From contig CM022671.1 in assembly GCA_012295275.1 (NCBI GenBank), positions 7,586,227-7,650,226 on the forward strand: a stretch of 64,000 nt of DNA, written 5' to 3'. The notes under the pieces are model-generated. The model was not told the origin of the DNA and searched no databases. It saw only the letters and a list, made by a program, of their open reading frames with translations. The DNA is from Chrysomallon squamiferum (taxonomy: Eukaryota; Mollusca; Gastropoda; Neomphalida; Peltospiridae). This document shows, in pieces, positions 33,872 through 46,500 of the stretch. The translations under genes and the position numbers were made by a program. Numbering within the stretch: the stretch's first letter is position 1; every line of letters starts with the position of its first letter.

Positions 33872-33905
33872 ATAAATATTTAAAAATAATAATAATAAAA
33901 TAAAA

Positions 33906-36053
33906 ATGGACGAAAGAGAAAGAAGAAAGCGACGAAGATCAATTCGAAACTTAAGACGTCGATCGATTACACTGAGTACAGAAAGCGATATTGTTGCAGT
34001 GCCATTTGATGTTGAGAAAGAGTATGGAAGTTTATGGCTTGATGCAGTTTTCTTGCCTGGTGCTGACCTTAACAATACATCAGATCCAAATAGTAGCAGA
34101 ATTATTCAAGAGGAGGCAAAAAATCAGAAAAATACATCTTCAGAGTCGTTAGCAATATTTAGACATCCACACCATCTGTCTCCAACAGCACTGGCAAGAT
34201 TTTCTAGTCCAAAGACTTCACCTGTTTACATGTTAACTCAAATAAAAGCCTCAGTAGACGACATTTCAAGGAATGGTGATGAAGATCAAAACAGACATTG
34301 TTCAGAAGCTGATTGTTTAAATATTACTGACAATATTTTATCACCAAATGTTATACATGAACCAGCACCAATCTATTCAAATCCAGATGAAAGTGTAATT
34401 CATTCAGTAATAAATGATACAAATGGTAATGATTATTCTCCTGATGAAGATTTAAGTCTTCCTAGTCCACCGAGTACTCCAGAAATCAGATGTTTAAGAG
34501 AATGTACAGTCAGTGAATTCTCAGGTGGAACTCCTGAAATAAAGATGGAAGTTCATAATCACAGCTTTGATGTCCTAACAGTGAATGCAGAGAATAATAA
34601 CAACAACCTTTATCCTGAAACTTGTGACAGGGTAGATAACAATTCAAATAAGATAGAGGATGAAAGACAATTTGAAAATACATCTGTTGTCACTGACCAA
34701 TTGTCCCATTCACAATCAAATGCAGATGTTGTTTTAAAGTGCCATGTTGCTGATCAGTATTGTGAATCCACTGAGACTTGTGATGTTGTCCAAAATGATT
34801 TTACAGAAATTAATAGTAATGTTGGGAAACTGTTCAGTGATATTTCAGAAAATGATGTGAATGTTCTTAATGATACAGCCAATTCAAATTCATTTGATGG
34901 AAATAATTCCTCTTCTGGAGATCTGAAATGCATAAATGAAGAATGCTTTAATAATGATGTGAATGCTCTTAATGGTACAGCCAATTCAAATTCATTTGAT
35001 GGAAATAATTCCTCTTCTGGAGATCTGAAATGCATAAATGAAGAATGCTTTAATAATGATGTGAATGTTCTTAATGGTACAGCCAATTCAAATTCATTTG
35101 GTGGAAATAATTCTTCTTCTGGAGATGTGAAATGCATAAATAGTGACGAATGCTTTAACAATGCCTCTGCCAGTTTAGTATCAAAAATAACATCAGCTGA
35201 TCAACTCTTGCCAGTATCACCAACAAATCTTGTGACTGTATCACCTACATGGCAGACAGAAGAAATTCCAGCCAAGAAAATGTCAAAGAAGAATAAAAAT
35301 AGAAGAAGAAGTAATTCTTTCTTTCCTGGTCTTTCTGAAACACTTACAAAAAGTCCAAAACAGTCTTCAAGCATTCTTGAAGATATTTCAGAAAGTGATT
35401 TAAATTCCTGCAGTCAGAGTGATAAAAGTGTTAAGACTAGTGAAAATTTATTACTGAAATCTGACAGCAAAGCCACTTCTGGGCAGAAAATGTCTTCAGT
35501 CAGAAAAAGAAGACGTATATCAGCTGATTTTAGTACCATACTGGAGTGCAAAGTGTCTGGAGATGTTAGTAAAGATGACACATGTACACGACAGACACGA
35601 AGACGTTCAATAGAAATCAGTACACTTCTTAATAAGCAGAAATCTGAATCTGGTGAAGCCATTAAGACTGACAAGAGGTCTACCAGGTCAAGTAGTGATG
35701 ACAAACAAAACAGCAGCAGCAAACTAAATGAAGAGAAACCTGAAAACGATAAAAAAAATAGAAAGAAAGAGGAAAATCTAGAACAGTTGTACACAAACAA
35801 AAACTTCAAGAAGCCAGAGAGAAATACCTGGGAAAAAATCTTTGAAGAGCCAGTAGATGGTGTTCTGGTTGGTGGGAGAAAGTTAAGAAGATCACTGGTG
35901 TTTGATACAGTCACTGCGGCAAAGAGAAAACAGCGACAGCAGAAAGCAGCCAAACTGGGTTGGGGTGGTAACAGGAAACAAACGAAACTGGACGATGATT
36001 ATGTCAGAGATACGATTGATAAAATTGCTTCAGACATAGCAAGCATCGACTAG
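33906..36053 (+). CDS. PRR14/PRR14L-like protein with Tantalus-like domain, single coding exon
   Basis: An uninterrupted 715-codon frame; ATG context is AAAATGG. The C-terminal block at about residues 624-667 (LEQLYTNKNFKKPE, WEKIFEEP, GGRKLRRSLVFD) corresponds to the Tantalus-like domain of vertebrate PRR14 (EEIYTNKNY, FETIFEEP, SRKLRRAVEF). PRR14 tethers HP1 heterochromatin to the nuclear lamina; PRR14L is less characterised. The rest is disordered, rich in Ser/Asn/Asp, with basic clusters at about 5-19, 460-469, 532-537 and 563-567. Three near-identical 34-residue repeats occupy about 316-418. RRRS-type motifs recur near 17-20, 466, 533 and 565. I do not see the LxVxL HP1-binding motif of human PRR14 with confidence. 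Convergent with MKS1, about 1.45 kb between stops. Whether it is the PRR14 or PRR14L orthologue cannot be decided; an ancestral single gene is likely. Confidence 0.85.
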   Translation: MDERERRKRRRSIRNLRRRSITLSTESDIVAVPFDVEKEYGSLWLDAVFLPGADLNNTSDPNSSRIIQEEAKNQKNTSSESLAIFRHPHHLSPTALARFSSPKTSPVYMLTQIKASVDDISRNGDEDQNRHCSEADCLNITDNILSPNVIHEPAPIYSNPDESVIHSVINDTNGNDYSPDEDLSLPSPPSTPEIRCLRECTVSEFSGGTPEIKMEVHNHSFDVLTVNAENNNNNLYPETCDRVDNNSNKIEDERQFENTSVVTDQLSHSQSNADVVLKCHVADQYCESTETCDVVQNDFTEINSNVGKLFSDISENDVNVLNDTANSNSFDGNNSSSGDLKCINEECFNNDVNALNGTANSNSFDGNNSSSGDLKCINEECFNNDVNVLNGTANSNSFGGNNSSSGDVKCINSDECFNNASASLVSKITSADQLLPVSPTNLVTVSPTWQTEEIPAKKMSKKNKNRRRSNSFFPGLSETLTKSPKQSSSILEDISESDLNSCSQSDKSVKTSENLLLKSDSKATSGQKMSSVRKRRRISADFSTILECKVSGDVSKDDTCTRQTRRRSIEISTLLNKQKSESGEAIKTDKRSTRSSSDDKQNSSSKLNEEKPENDKKNRKKEENLEQLYTNKNFKKPERNTWEKIFEEPVDGVLVGGRKLRRSLVFDTVTAAKRKQRQQKAAKLGWGGNRKQTKLDDDYVRDTIDKIASDIASID
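34851..35159 (+). repeat. Three in-frame 102-bp tandem repeats inside the PRR14-like gene
   Basis: Copies start at 34851, 34953 and 35055. Each encodes 34 residues beginning NDVN(V/A)LN(D/G)TANSNSF and ending CIN(E)ECFN; the last copy has one extra codon (SDE in place of E). The copies differ at only a few positions in DNA, synonymous and not, so the duplication is recent. Confidence 0.95.
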
Positions 36054-36067
36054 CATAAATTTAATTA

Positions 36068-36073
36068 AATAAA
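36068..36073 (+). terminator. Candidate poly(A) signal of the PRR14-like gene
   Basis: AATAAA begins 15 nt past the stop codon; another lies near 36133. The first would give a very short 3' UTR. Confidence 0.35.
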
Positions 36074-36275
36074 TAATACCATTTTTGTTGTTTTGAGAAA
36101 TCAGTTCAATTTTATTGAATAGTACAGTTATTAATAAATATTGAATAAGTTAAAAATTTGTTTCAGGATGATGGTTCCAATGAAGTATGTGTTAGGAATG
36201 TCTAAGTATGATAATGAATGTCAATGAATGACAGTTTTACAGCCTTAAAACATGACAGATTTTATATGCTGTTCT

Positions 36276-36330
36276 AGCTAATCTTATGCTTTGATCTTGG
36301 TGTCAGAATTATTTTCAGGTAGTTTGTGTG
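36276..36330 (+). repeat. Dispersed repeat, copy A
   Basis: CTTATGCTTTGATCTTGG, then a diverged AATTATTTTC and TTTGTG segment, matches a second copy at about 40989-41043 in the same orientation. The full element and its ends are not clear. Confidence 0.55.
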
Positions 36331-37502
36331 CAACAGTCACCATTGATCAAAGGCATGATATACATTATGATTTATGCATCTTTTCACTTATTTCACCTTT
36401 TAAAAACAAACACAAAACATTCATACTTCAGTTGTTTATTAACTAATCATTTATTAATAAGTACATATATATATAAAAATATAACAAATGGCAACATTTT
36501 ATCAATGTTTTAATTGTTGTATTCTAGTGCTATTACTCTATTTTTTTTTTTTAAATAAACAGATATGATGTCTCCAATTTTCACTTACAAATTGGCAAAT
36601 AATACAGTGAAAATGGACCTAGACATGAAAATATAAAAATAATAAATTTTAACATTTATGTGTGGAAATCTTAAATATACTGACATATATGCATGTATGT
36701 GTGAAAAGATATATGTATATTATTATATATTAATTTTTGTGTGTGTTTGAAAACTATAATTCTGTGTAATAATTTTCAATGAGTGCATGACAAATCTTTT
36801 GTACATTTTTTGTTTTAAATTCTTCTATTTCTAGTTGTTTTTAATAAATTATTATTTTATTTTGTTATAAACATAATTAAAAAGAGAATAACAAACCAGT
36901 CTTTTCTGTTTTAACTCTTCTCCCACACAACTAACTCTTCAATAAATAATGTAATTTAGGATATCACAGATCTGTCAGATGCAAAATGAAGGCAACAAAA
37001 CTGGTCACTTATAATTTTTAACATTAATGTTAACATCTGTTAACAGAATTTAGAAGTAATGAAACCATAAAATACGTAAAAAATATTATGCTTAATATTA
37101 TGGTTTACAGTGTTACTCCTGGTATAACATGATGTATTTCATTAACTAGCTAACTCATCCAGTGAAGCAATATCAGTGTTCATACTATCTGGATAGTAAA
37201 ATAAATTGTGTCACAAAGAAATACTACATTAACAGTTGCTGATTACAATTTTGTTTTTGCAAAATGGCCACATTTTCATATATACAATATCATCTGTATC
37301 ACATGTTTATATAACTTTGAATCATGCAGCATACATTAATGACTGGAAATGACGCAAGTATTTTTGCAAATCAGTCAGTGCTGCTGTAATTTTTATGAAA
37401 ATGGCCACAGAGGACTGGTACAGGTTCACAACCTTTTTCTGTTTTTCTTTTTGTCTTATGTCTACTTTATTCATATTTACAAATGCTTCATGTAATGAAA
37501 TA

Positions 37503-40500
37503 TCAGGATTCACTTTCAGTGTGGTCTTTCAGTAATGCTTTGGCAGCTTCTTCTCGGGCTCCTAACATTTTCATCCTAGCTTTCTTAAAAGCATCTGAAA
37601 TAATACAATATTTTATAACAATTACATGATAAATATACATCTTATGTAACTAAGGTACAATTATAAAGTTCCTGCTACCCAATGGGATAAACTAATAAGT
37701 CTAAAGTTCATTTTTTAAAAGCTTTTTTTAATTGATTTTAACACCAACCTTTTGCTAATAATAAATAAGAAGAATAAAACAAAGGAAACTGACAGGTTGT
37801 TTTCACTTATTTTTATTTTTATTTTTTCAGGATGCAGTTTGACTATTTCTTACTTATCTGTTTATGAATCAAAATAACAATCTATTCTCAGATGTACTTT
37901 ATTACTATGAAAGATTGGGAGGGAATAACAATTGACTTGGTCAAAGATATGATTATTTCTTAATTAAAATATTACTTATTAAGTAATAGAAATATCTAGG
38001 TTATTAAGTAAGCTATATTTAGAAATAAAATGCTGTACCAACCTAAAACATTTTCAATATTTGTATTCATGGCAGTGATTCTGAAAAATGAACAACACAA
38101 AAACACCTACATTATACACATTTGTTAAATTATACATTTTTTAAAGAATATCTATCAATTTGTATGATTATAAAGTGTATAATATCACATTGTAAAAAAT
38201 TTCCAAACCAAAATAAATAAAAAAGAAATGAAAAAAACAAAACTTAAACATTATTTTGATAAAAGAAATGGTTCCCATCAGAAAAATACTTTTCAAAATC
38301 AATATAACTGCATTTAAATAAATACTATTATGTAATCATCTGAGATTAGTAATGACATGTACATTCTCAAGTTACCAATAACTGGAAATTATCTGTGTAG
38401 TGTAATCAGACATAAAATTACTGGTTAATACTCTAGTTATTGTATTAATAAATGTTTATGATCTTATTAATGTATATTTTGTCTTTGTTAAATAGTCCAT
38501 TTAATGCATTCAGAATGAATTTTTCTAACATATAGCATTCATATTTTGTTTAAATTGGAAACAAGTCCTTACAAAAAAAAATTAATAATAATCATAATCA
38601 TAAAAAAACAACCTCAAAAAACCAAGAAAATCAAAATCAAAAGAAAAGGGATAAAAGAAAATTTTATCTCATTTATAAAAATAAATAAAACGTATCTTGA
38701 AAAATAAATTGAAAAAAACAACAAAACAAGTTAAAATAATGAATGAATTGTAATGTAAAACTGGTGTTGCTAACCCTAGGTGGTCCAGAATATTTCCTAC
38801 AGCTCTTTTACTGGCTTTTCTCTCTAGAAATTGTCTGAAAAATTAGAACAAACACATATTACTGATAAAAACAAAAATTACAGAATTTGATTTTGAAAAA
38901 TAAATATTGATAAAACCACAATATAAATCCATCATTCCAAATGTTTTGGAATCTCTGTCCCCTTAACATCTCTTTCCTATCCAACTATTCCATTAGACTG
39001 CAAAAATATTTTTGATTTATGATGCACATGGAAATGAATGATTGTAACTGCCTGTTTATTGTTAATAGGGATAACCACTGCTTTCTTTGGTATCCACAAA
39101 TATAAATAATTTACCTACATGATTCAGTTTGTCAGTGATCAAATGAGAGGAAAAATATTGTGTGGGCTCATTACTATTACACTATTAATATTTATAAGCA
39201 TATTACAATGTATGGAAATATTTTTCTTTAACATTGTTATTTTCAAGCTATTGAAAAAAACCCACTGAAAGAAAGAAACAAACCTTGACTGCATTAATAC
39301 GTTAAGTCGCAGAGTGACAGTTCCTGTTGATTCAGTTCGGAAGCCAAATTTACTGAGGTTTTTTCCCTGTTGAAATAACAGATTAATAAATTATAACATC
39401 TTTCATATATTTATTTGTGGGAATGAAATAGAGATTATTGAAAATAAACATTTAAGACAGATCTCTGACTGCTATTTGAAATATAACAGTAGTTGTTTAC
39501 AAATAATATTTAACAGTTTTTGAAAAGATGGCTAAGTTATATTTGTGGTATTTAACTGTTAATGAAAAGCACTCTTGTAGTTCAAATTATTTACCCTCCA
39601 AAAAGTAAATTTTGTTTCCCTTAAGTTACTTCAGTTCTGTGCTAGTTTTATCTAGTACATATAAAAATCCCAGATGCTGTCAAGAGCAAACCATAATATG
39701 GTCTGTGCAGCAGTTGTGGGACTTCTTTCTCATGTTATTGTTCAGAACTGCATGGATGATATGATAACAGATGATATGAAGCAGATATGAAACATTACTA
39801 AGCATTGATTTTAACCTGCTTATCAACATGAGAGGAAGAAAGGAGTTTTAGCATTTGAATAATTAAATAAATTTGTAAAATAATTCATTTGGGAACTTTT
39901 TAACCATTAAGTAAGCTTTGGTCTGTTTGCTCTAAAACACAGTCAAATTCATGATTACCTCAAAAGTTGAAGGCACACATGTGTAAGTGGGATCTTCAAG
40001 TTCAGACGAGCCACCAATGAAAAATCTCCGTAAGCGATCTATAACCGAGTTTCCTATTGGTCGCCAACAGTTGATTGTGTGCGTTGTTACACCTTGAAAC
40101 AAAACAATATAAGATTATTGTTTTTATTTAATTTCAACATTCCAAACGTCAAATGATGAACATATACCAAAATCAATAATAAATGTTTTGTATGGCTATG
40201 AAGTTGAATATAAAAAAATGTCTTTATGTGAATGAAAAAATCTGGCTAGCTTCTTCTAAAATTGTAAAATAATGTCAGAATTTGCAAAATATGTAGCAGC
40301 CAGTGAATGACTTTATTCTAAAATCTTACCTGGTTTTGCAGGAATCTGCATGTACGTGTAACCTTCTGTGCAAAACCTGTTCCAAGTGTCAAGTGAAAGA
40401 ACCTCTATCATGATAACAGGAAAGTGTGGCATATCCTCTGTTAAACAAATATCAAACACTTTAATAGCATTTACAGAAAGCTCAATGTAAACTTATCATA

Positions 40501-43500
40501 TGCTGTACTTGTTATGGTGTTAACAAAGACCCAAAATACATTTCTGTATACTTCTTTGTTTTTCAGAAGATGAGTGACACTGCAAAGTATCATAAAAAAA
40601 GGTGAAAGTTGAATCTACCAGATCTCTCCTCAGACTTGTTATTTTATTATTAAATGCAGCTGTTAATAAAGACAGATATGCAGAACAAATAAAACTCAGA
40701 AATTCACAAAAAGTTTTTTTTATAAAATTTGTTAATACATCATATATGATGGTTCTCCAGCAAAACTGCATCATTTACAAGAGCAGCCACTGCCACTGAC
40801 ATCTTAAGATATGGGAACTCTGGATGTAGGTGCCCTTGCAATCTATGTGTGGTCTGACTGTTAATACACAAAATTGTTGTTGTATATGTATGGGTCCCGT
40901 GGGTTGCTTTGCCTATGATACTGTTAAGATGGTCATTTTTTGCTGCCTAAGAAAAACTGTTGCTGTGCTGGTTTTTATTAAAGTTTCAGCATAGCTTATG
41001 CTTTGATCTTGGAGTCGAAATTATTTTCTGGCAATTTTGTGAAATGACACTTTCATTTATGTCTGGGATACTTTATATATGACAGTTTCTATTTGAGTAT
41101 GTTTTTGTTTATGTATAAAATGATACATGTAAGCTATCATCAGATATTTTACCCTGATATTATAAATGAAAAAAAATGTACACTTCAGTTACAGTAGTTG
41201 AAACTAAATGAAGTTGTAGATATAGTTTATTAATTACCTTTGTTTTCCTCTCTCACTGAATCATTTCTGTAATAAAATTCTACATTAAAAGGAAAGCTAA
41301 AATGAGCGATGTCCTCCTGAAACAAATGAAAAATGGTTTCAGATTATTAGTTAATATATTATTTATTATCACCAGGAAAGAAAAACTTTATTTTTAATAA
41401 TATAATATAAAATAAATATAGATAATTATATTTTATTCCTTAGATTCTATAATAGAATTACTAAGTTAATTATATCTTTCTGAAAATGGTTACGTAAAGT
41501 AACAGGTAAGGCAAAAAAAAAAAAAAAAACAAACAAACTTTTTTTGATTTAATAAATATAAATTTACATGTAATTAGAAAAATAAAATATAATTATAAAA
41601 CATGTGACAATATTATTTTAATTACAAATAGGACGTTAATATTTTAAATACTTATATGTGTATATGTACTATTTTATAATTATCATAATTGTTATAACAT
41701 GAATGGAAAAATAAAACAACTGTCACACAAAAATAATAATTTAAAAAAAAAGTGTTTCTGCTTACATTGTTTTCTGCTTTTGTGTAGCAGGTCTGGGTAA
41801 TCCAAGCCATCTGCTGATGTCCTGGAACATACCAGTCTGAGAGGAAAGAGAAAACAAAACCATAAACAAAATGTTAATAATATGTGTGTGATCATAAATT
41901 GTACAAAAACAAAAGCAAATCAAATCATGTCAGAAGATTTTGTACTGTTTAGTAAATGAATTAGTGAATTTTTTAATTTTTTTAATTTGAGTATTTAATT
42001 TAATTTAATTTGAATATTTAATTTAATTTAATTTAAAATAATTAATTTTAATTTTAATTTTAATTTTAATTAATTTAATTTATTATAACAACAACATCTT
42101 TAAATAAAAAGAAGGAAATATTAATAAAAGGTATTACTCACTTTTTGGCAAATCAATGAAAAAATGGAGATATAAACTTTCACTTTCAAAACCTTTGGTA
42201 GATTCTGAAATAAATTAAATGGACAACCAAAATAATAATAATAAAAAAAATTATTATTATAACTATTATTAGTATGTTTTGTTTATTTATTTATTTTTAA
42301 ATTTTATTTTTATTTTTTTTATTTTAACGTTTATTATTATTATTTTGAGTATCAATAACAAAACTTCACAAATAAAGTATGTAATAAATAATATTAATCA
42401 AACAATTAACATTTTTATGAAAATAAAAAATTGATTTAAAGGTCACATTACCTATTTCTCCATAAACTACTAGTCTTAGTATATTAGGCAGTGGCTGCAA
42501 TGAAACACAGTATGAAATAAACAGTCTGCAAGACATGTTTAAGAAAAAAATTATACACAGTCCAGTTGGATTCAGTTTTAAAATGGACCTGTTTAATTTA
42601 ACTGGGATAGAAAATATATTGGGCAATACCTGACATAATAAAAAAAAAAAAAAAAAAAATATAATATCAGTTATGTTATATGTTTGTAACAGGACCTAGG
42701 ATTCAACTTAAAACTTACTTATATCTTAGTAATCTATGAGTAAAGCACACAAAACATGCTGCATGTAGGTCAAATGATGATAACATATTAAATTCTCACC
42801 ATTTCAAAATCATGACCAACGCAAGCTTGAAGAAATTCACTGTGTCTGTTGTACACCTAGTTAAAAGTAAAAAAAAAAAAAAAAAATTATTATTTTTTTT
42901 TTTATCAAAGTAGCTGAAAAGAAATATTTAAGAAAATATACAATCTTTTAGTCAAATCAAAGATATCCACTAGTGATCAATTAGAATTAAAAACCATGTA
43001 ATTCTGGAGTGAAATTTACAGTAGATTTTTAATTCTTCCCCCCCCCCATAACTGTATTTAAATATTTGTCACTACTTTTTTAACAATCCAAAGATGAAAT
43101 TAATTATGTTAACAATCAAGCTGTTTTGTAAAATGCTGTCAGATAATATTGCTTCATGGCATTTTTCTTAGACTTTAACTCTAAGTAATAATGCTATTTA
43201 AATAATACTGATATTTTATTTAAATCCTTTAATAAGATACATTTTTGGAAAACCCATACCTCTCTGTACATTTTAACTTCTTTGTCTCTCTCAAGGCTGA
43301 AGTAGCAAAAACACAAAATGTTGAAATTATACACACGTGTATAAATATATATAAAGCATATATATAAAACATACATACTCACATATACATATATATATAT
43401 ATATATGCATTCATACATATACATATATACATACAAAAGTACATACATACATACATACATACAGACATAAATACATACATACTCACATACAAAATGTATA

Positions 43501-46500
43501 CACACATACACATACATACATACAGACATACAGACATAAATACAGACATACATACACACATACATACATATATACACACACATATGTTGATGTTTTGTTT
43601 TAAACAAACAGTCTAAATTTATTATGCATATATTTAAGTAACTGTTTTACTTATTAGCAGCTATCAAACATTTCTAATAATAAAGAATGATAATAATAAA
43701 ACAATATTCAAGTATCCTGACAGAGTTCCAGTTTCACTGTCTACTTTATTATTAGCAAAGTTGTGGTTTGGTTAACCAAAAAATATTATTTACAAAGACT
43801 ATAAAATGGATTACTGTTACTTGTTTATACTATCCAAAATATATTTTATCTTATATAGATGTAAGACTTTAAACTGTTGTTTTTGTCTGCTGTATAATGT
43901 TGTAAATTAATTCAATATAATAGTATGATTATACTTAAGAAACTTAAGAGTAAAGAAAAAGATGTGTTGCTACTAAAATTAGATAAACTGAGATTTATTC
44001 CTGGATAATTGTGCTACATTCTCTGCTCATATAATTAAACATAAATAAATAAATAAATAAATGAATAAATAAATAAATAAATTAGTTTTTTTTTTTTAAT
44101 TTTAAATAATGGATATGTAATAATAATAATAAAATAGTAAGTAAATAATATTAGCATCTACAAGCAACATGACAAAACTTATAGAAAATTAAAATAAACA
44201 TGTTTTATTACCTGTTTTGATTCTTTGATACATGGTTAATGGTATATTCAAATACCTCTGCAAAAACAGAATTAAATATATTAGCAACATTATTAAAAAA
44301 AGACAATGAGAAATTTTAAATCGTCATATTTCAAAATGATTAACAACAGAATTTAAATTCAAATGTATAATAAGCATATTAATTGTGTGTGTGTGTGTTT
44401 TTTTTGCATAGAAGATTAAGGATTTATAAACAATAACCTAAACACAGTTTGAAAGATGTTGCTAAATATGAAAAATGTCTGCCTGTTGCATAAAAAGTTT
44501 TGTCTGCATATAATAATATATCATGCCAAAGATTGATGAGATATGAAGTTCCTGGTCAGTTAAATGTTTTTATTTTATAAATTAACCTATTTAGTCTGAC
44601 TTGTGTCTTACCACCACCACAGTCGTTGCTGTTTGATGTTGTTTCTGCGATGTAGGCTTTGCGTCCGAAGTTGAAGTCAGGGTTGACTGAGAGGACACCT
44701 GATGCATGAAGCACCAACTCACACAAAACATGCTCATCACAGTCCCTGGGTGGACTGAAAAACACGATTTAAAAATCAGTGCTACACAAACCTAGACAGT
44801 TTAAAAATAACTCTGGCTGCCTTGTACATTTTACCTTTTTGAGCAAGTAATCTTCAAAAATAGTATTTTAAAAACAATATTATTAATTTTGTACTGTTTA
44901 TGTCAGGAACCGCTGCAAATAAATAAATATCCAGAGAAAACTAATGGTGTTTAACTATGTTTAATGTAGTGCCAATTAACATAAAAAAACTGAATCTGTG
45001 GTAAAGATAGTTTATATCCAAGTATTGAGTTTTTACCTGCCCTTCGGACTGAGGTCAGCCATGATGTACATTACTTGTAAAGGAGGAGGCACTAAGTGAG
45101 ACTTCAGCAGAAATTCTTTAGAAGGAGCAGGATCAACAATATTCGTTTTAGGAATATTGCCGTATTCTCTGAAACGATGAAAACAAAAACTGTTTTAACA
45201 AAAACACTTTTGAAAAAAACAAAAAAACTGCTAGGAAATGTAATAAAGAAAGGATATTTTTTTAAAATGCAGGAAAAAAAAAACAAAAAAAAAAAAAAAA
45301 AAAATAAAATAAAATAAAATAAAATAAAGGAAAACAAAACAAAACAAATAAATAAATAAATAACCTCACTGAAATCAAATCTAGTATATGTTTATCTGTT
45401 AATGTAAAAGAATAATATAAAAGAAAAAAATATTTCTGTTTTTGTAATAACAACTACTGAAAAAGATTTTTTCTTTTTAAACATATGTAACATGTTACAC
45501 ATCATTAGGATTCTTGGTTTGTGAATCCAATACTCTACAAAAGAGCTAATAAATTTCTATTTATAAAAGCCAGTAATAATAAGTTTATATCTCATATATA
45601 ATACAAGCTTGAGTTGTTAACGAAAAAACAAAAAATTGTTTACTTGTAAACATGAAATAAAAAAAAAGGAAAAAGAAGAAAAATGGAACTTTCAAATAAC
45701 TAATGTCAGTGGAAGATCTTAATTCTTGGTCTACTAAATTTATATAAGCTTATAGGTTTCCATTTTTGTTTTAAAATCATATTATAATTACTAGTACCTT
45801 TCTTTTTTCTGTCGCACTCCAATTCTGCGCTGACGAATTTCAGACATTTTAAGAGAGACTACATTTGGAACCTCTTTAGGGGACGTTGTCATGGAAAACT
45901 AAATAATAAAAAATATTATAAATATGTTTCAATTTTCTTTTTCTTTTTTTCTTTTTTTCTTTTTAATAATTCATTAACATAAAGCTCTTGGTCAAAATAT
46001 TTTTATACTTAAATAATTAAAAATAAATATATAAAAACCCAAAACCTCCACTAATTATGTAGAACCTATTGTTTGTTTGCAAACTGAATGACAAATATAA
46101 ATTTGCTAAATTATTTATCTTCAGTTGACAAAAGATGTATGTATTTTAAATATCTTTTTAAAAATTTCTTTAAAGGAAATACAGTAAAAGATAAAAAAAA
46201 AAAAAAAAAATAAGAAGTAAACAAATTTAAAATAAAAACACCAAACCATAAATTGGGTTTCTAATAAAATGTCTAATACACAGCATAAGTATTTATTAAT
46301 GCAAAATATATCTTTAATATGTTTTATACATAGGATGTAAAATAGAAAAGAAACTCACTTCATCTGTATGAGAGAAAGAATCGTGGTCTACATAAGTAAA
46401 AAGACGATTTGTTGGAGGGCCATTCTTTCTGTAATTTTAATCATTTAGAATCATGAATAATGATAATATAATCAATTACAAACAATTTGTAATAGTTATT

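Larger units (their letters stand above)
30638..33905. other. Head-to-head intergenic region between UBXN7 and the PRR14-like gene
   Basis: The two genes diverge from this 3.3-kb stretch, which should contain both promoters and any 5' UTR exons. I see a CA tract (31223-31290), an ATA tract (about 31060-31102), CATA and TA repeats (about 32610-32682) and a more complex patch at about 33040-33180 with a TCATTGGTT CCAAT-type motif. I see no clear coding exon. Confidence 0.5.
36054..37502. other. Convergent intergenic region between the PRR14-like gene and MKS1
   Basis: It should contain the 3' UTRs of both genes. The segment at about 36276-36330 is a dispersed repeat also present in an MKS1 intron. 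No gene is visible. Confidence 0.6.

Noticed and set aside
34754-35161. 135-codon antisense frame in the PRR14-like gene
   Set aside because: It is the shadow of the 102-bp coding repeats on the opposite strand.
40520-40799. Overlapping frames on both strands in MKS1 intron 14
   Set aside because: Neither matches a family; inserting either into MKS1 would break the conserved join of exons 14 and 15.
43194-43607. Minus-strand frame rich in Met, Tyr, Val and Cys
   Set aside because: It reads the CATA repeat and overlaps MKS1 exon 9 in its real frame only by chance extension.
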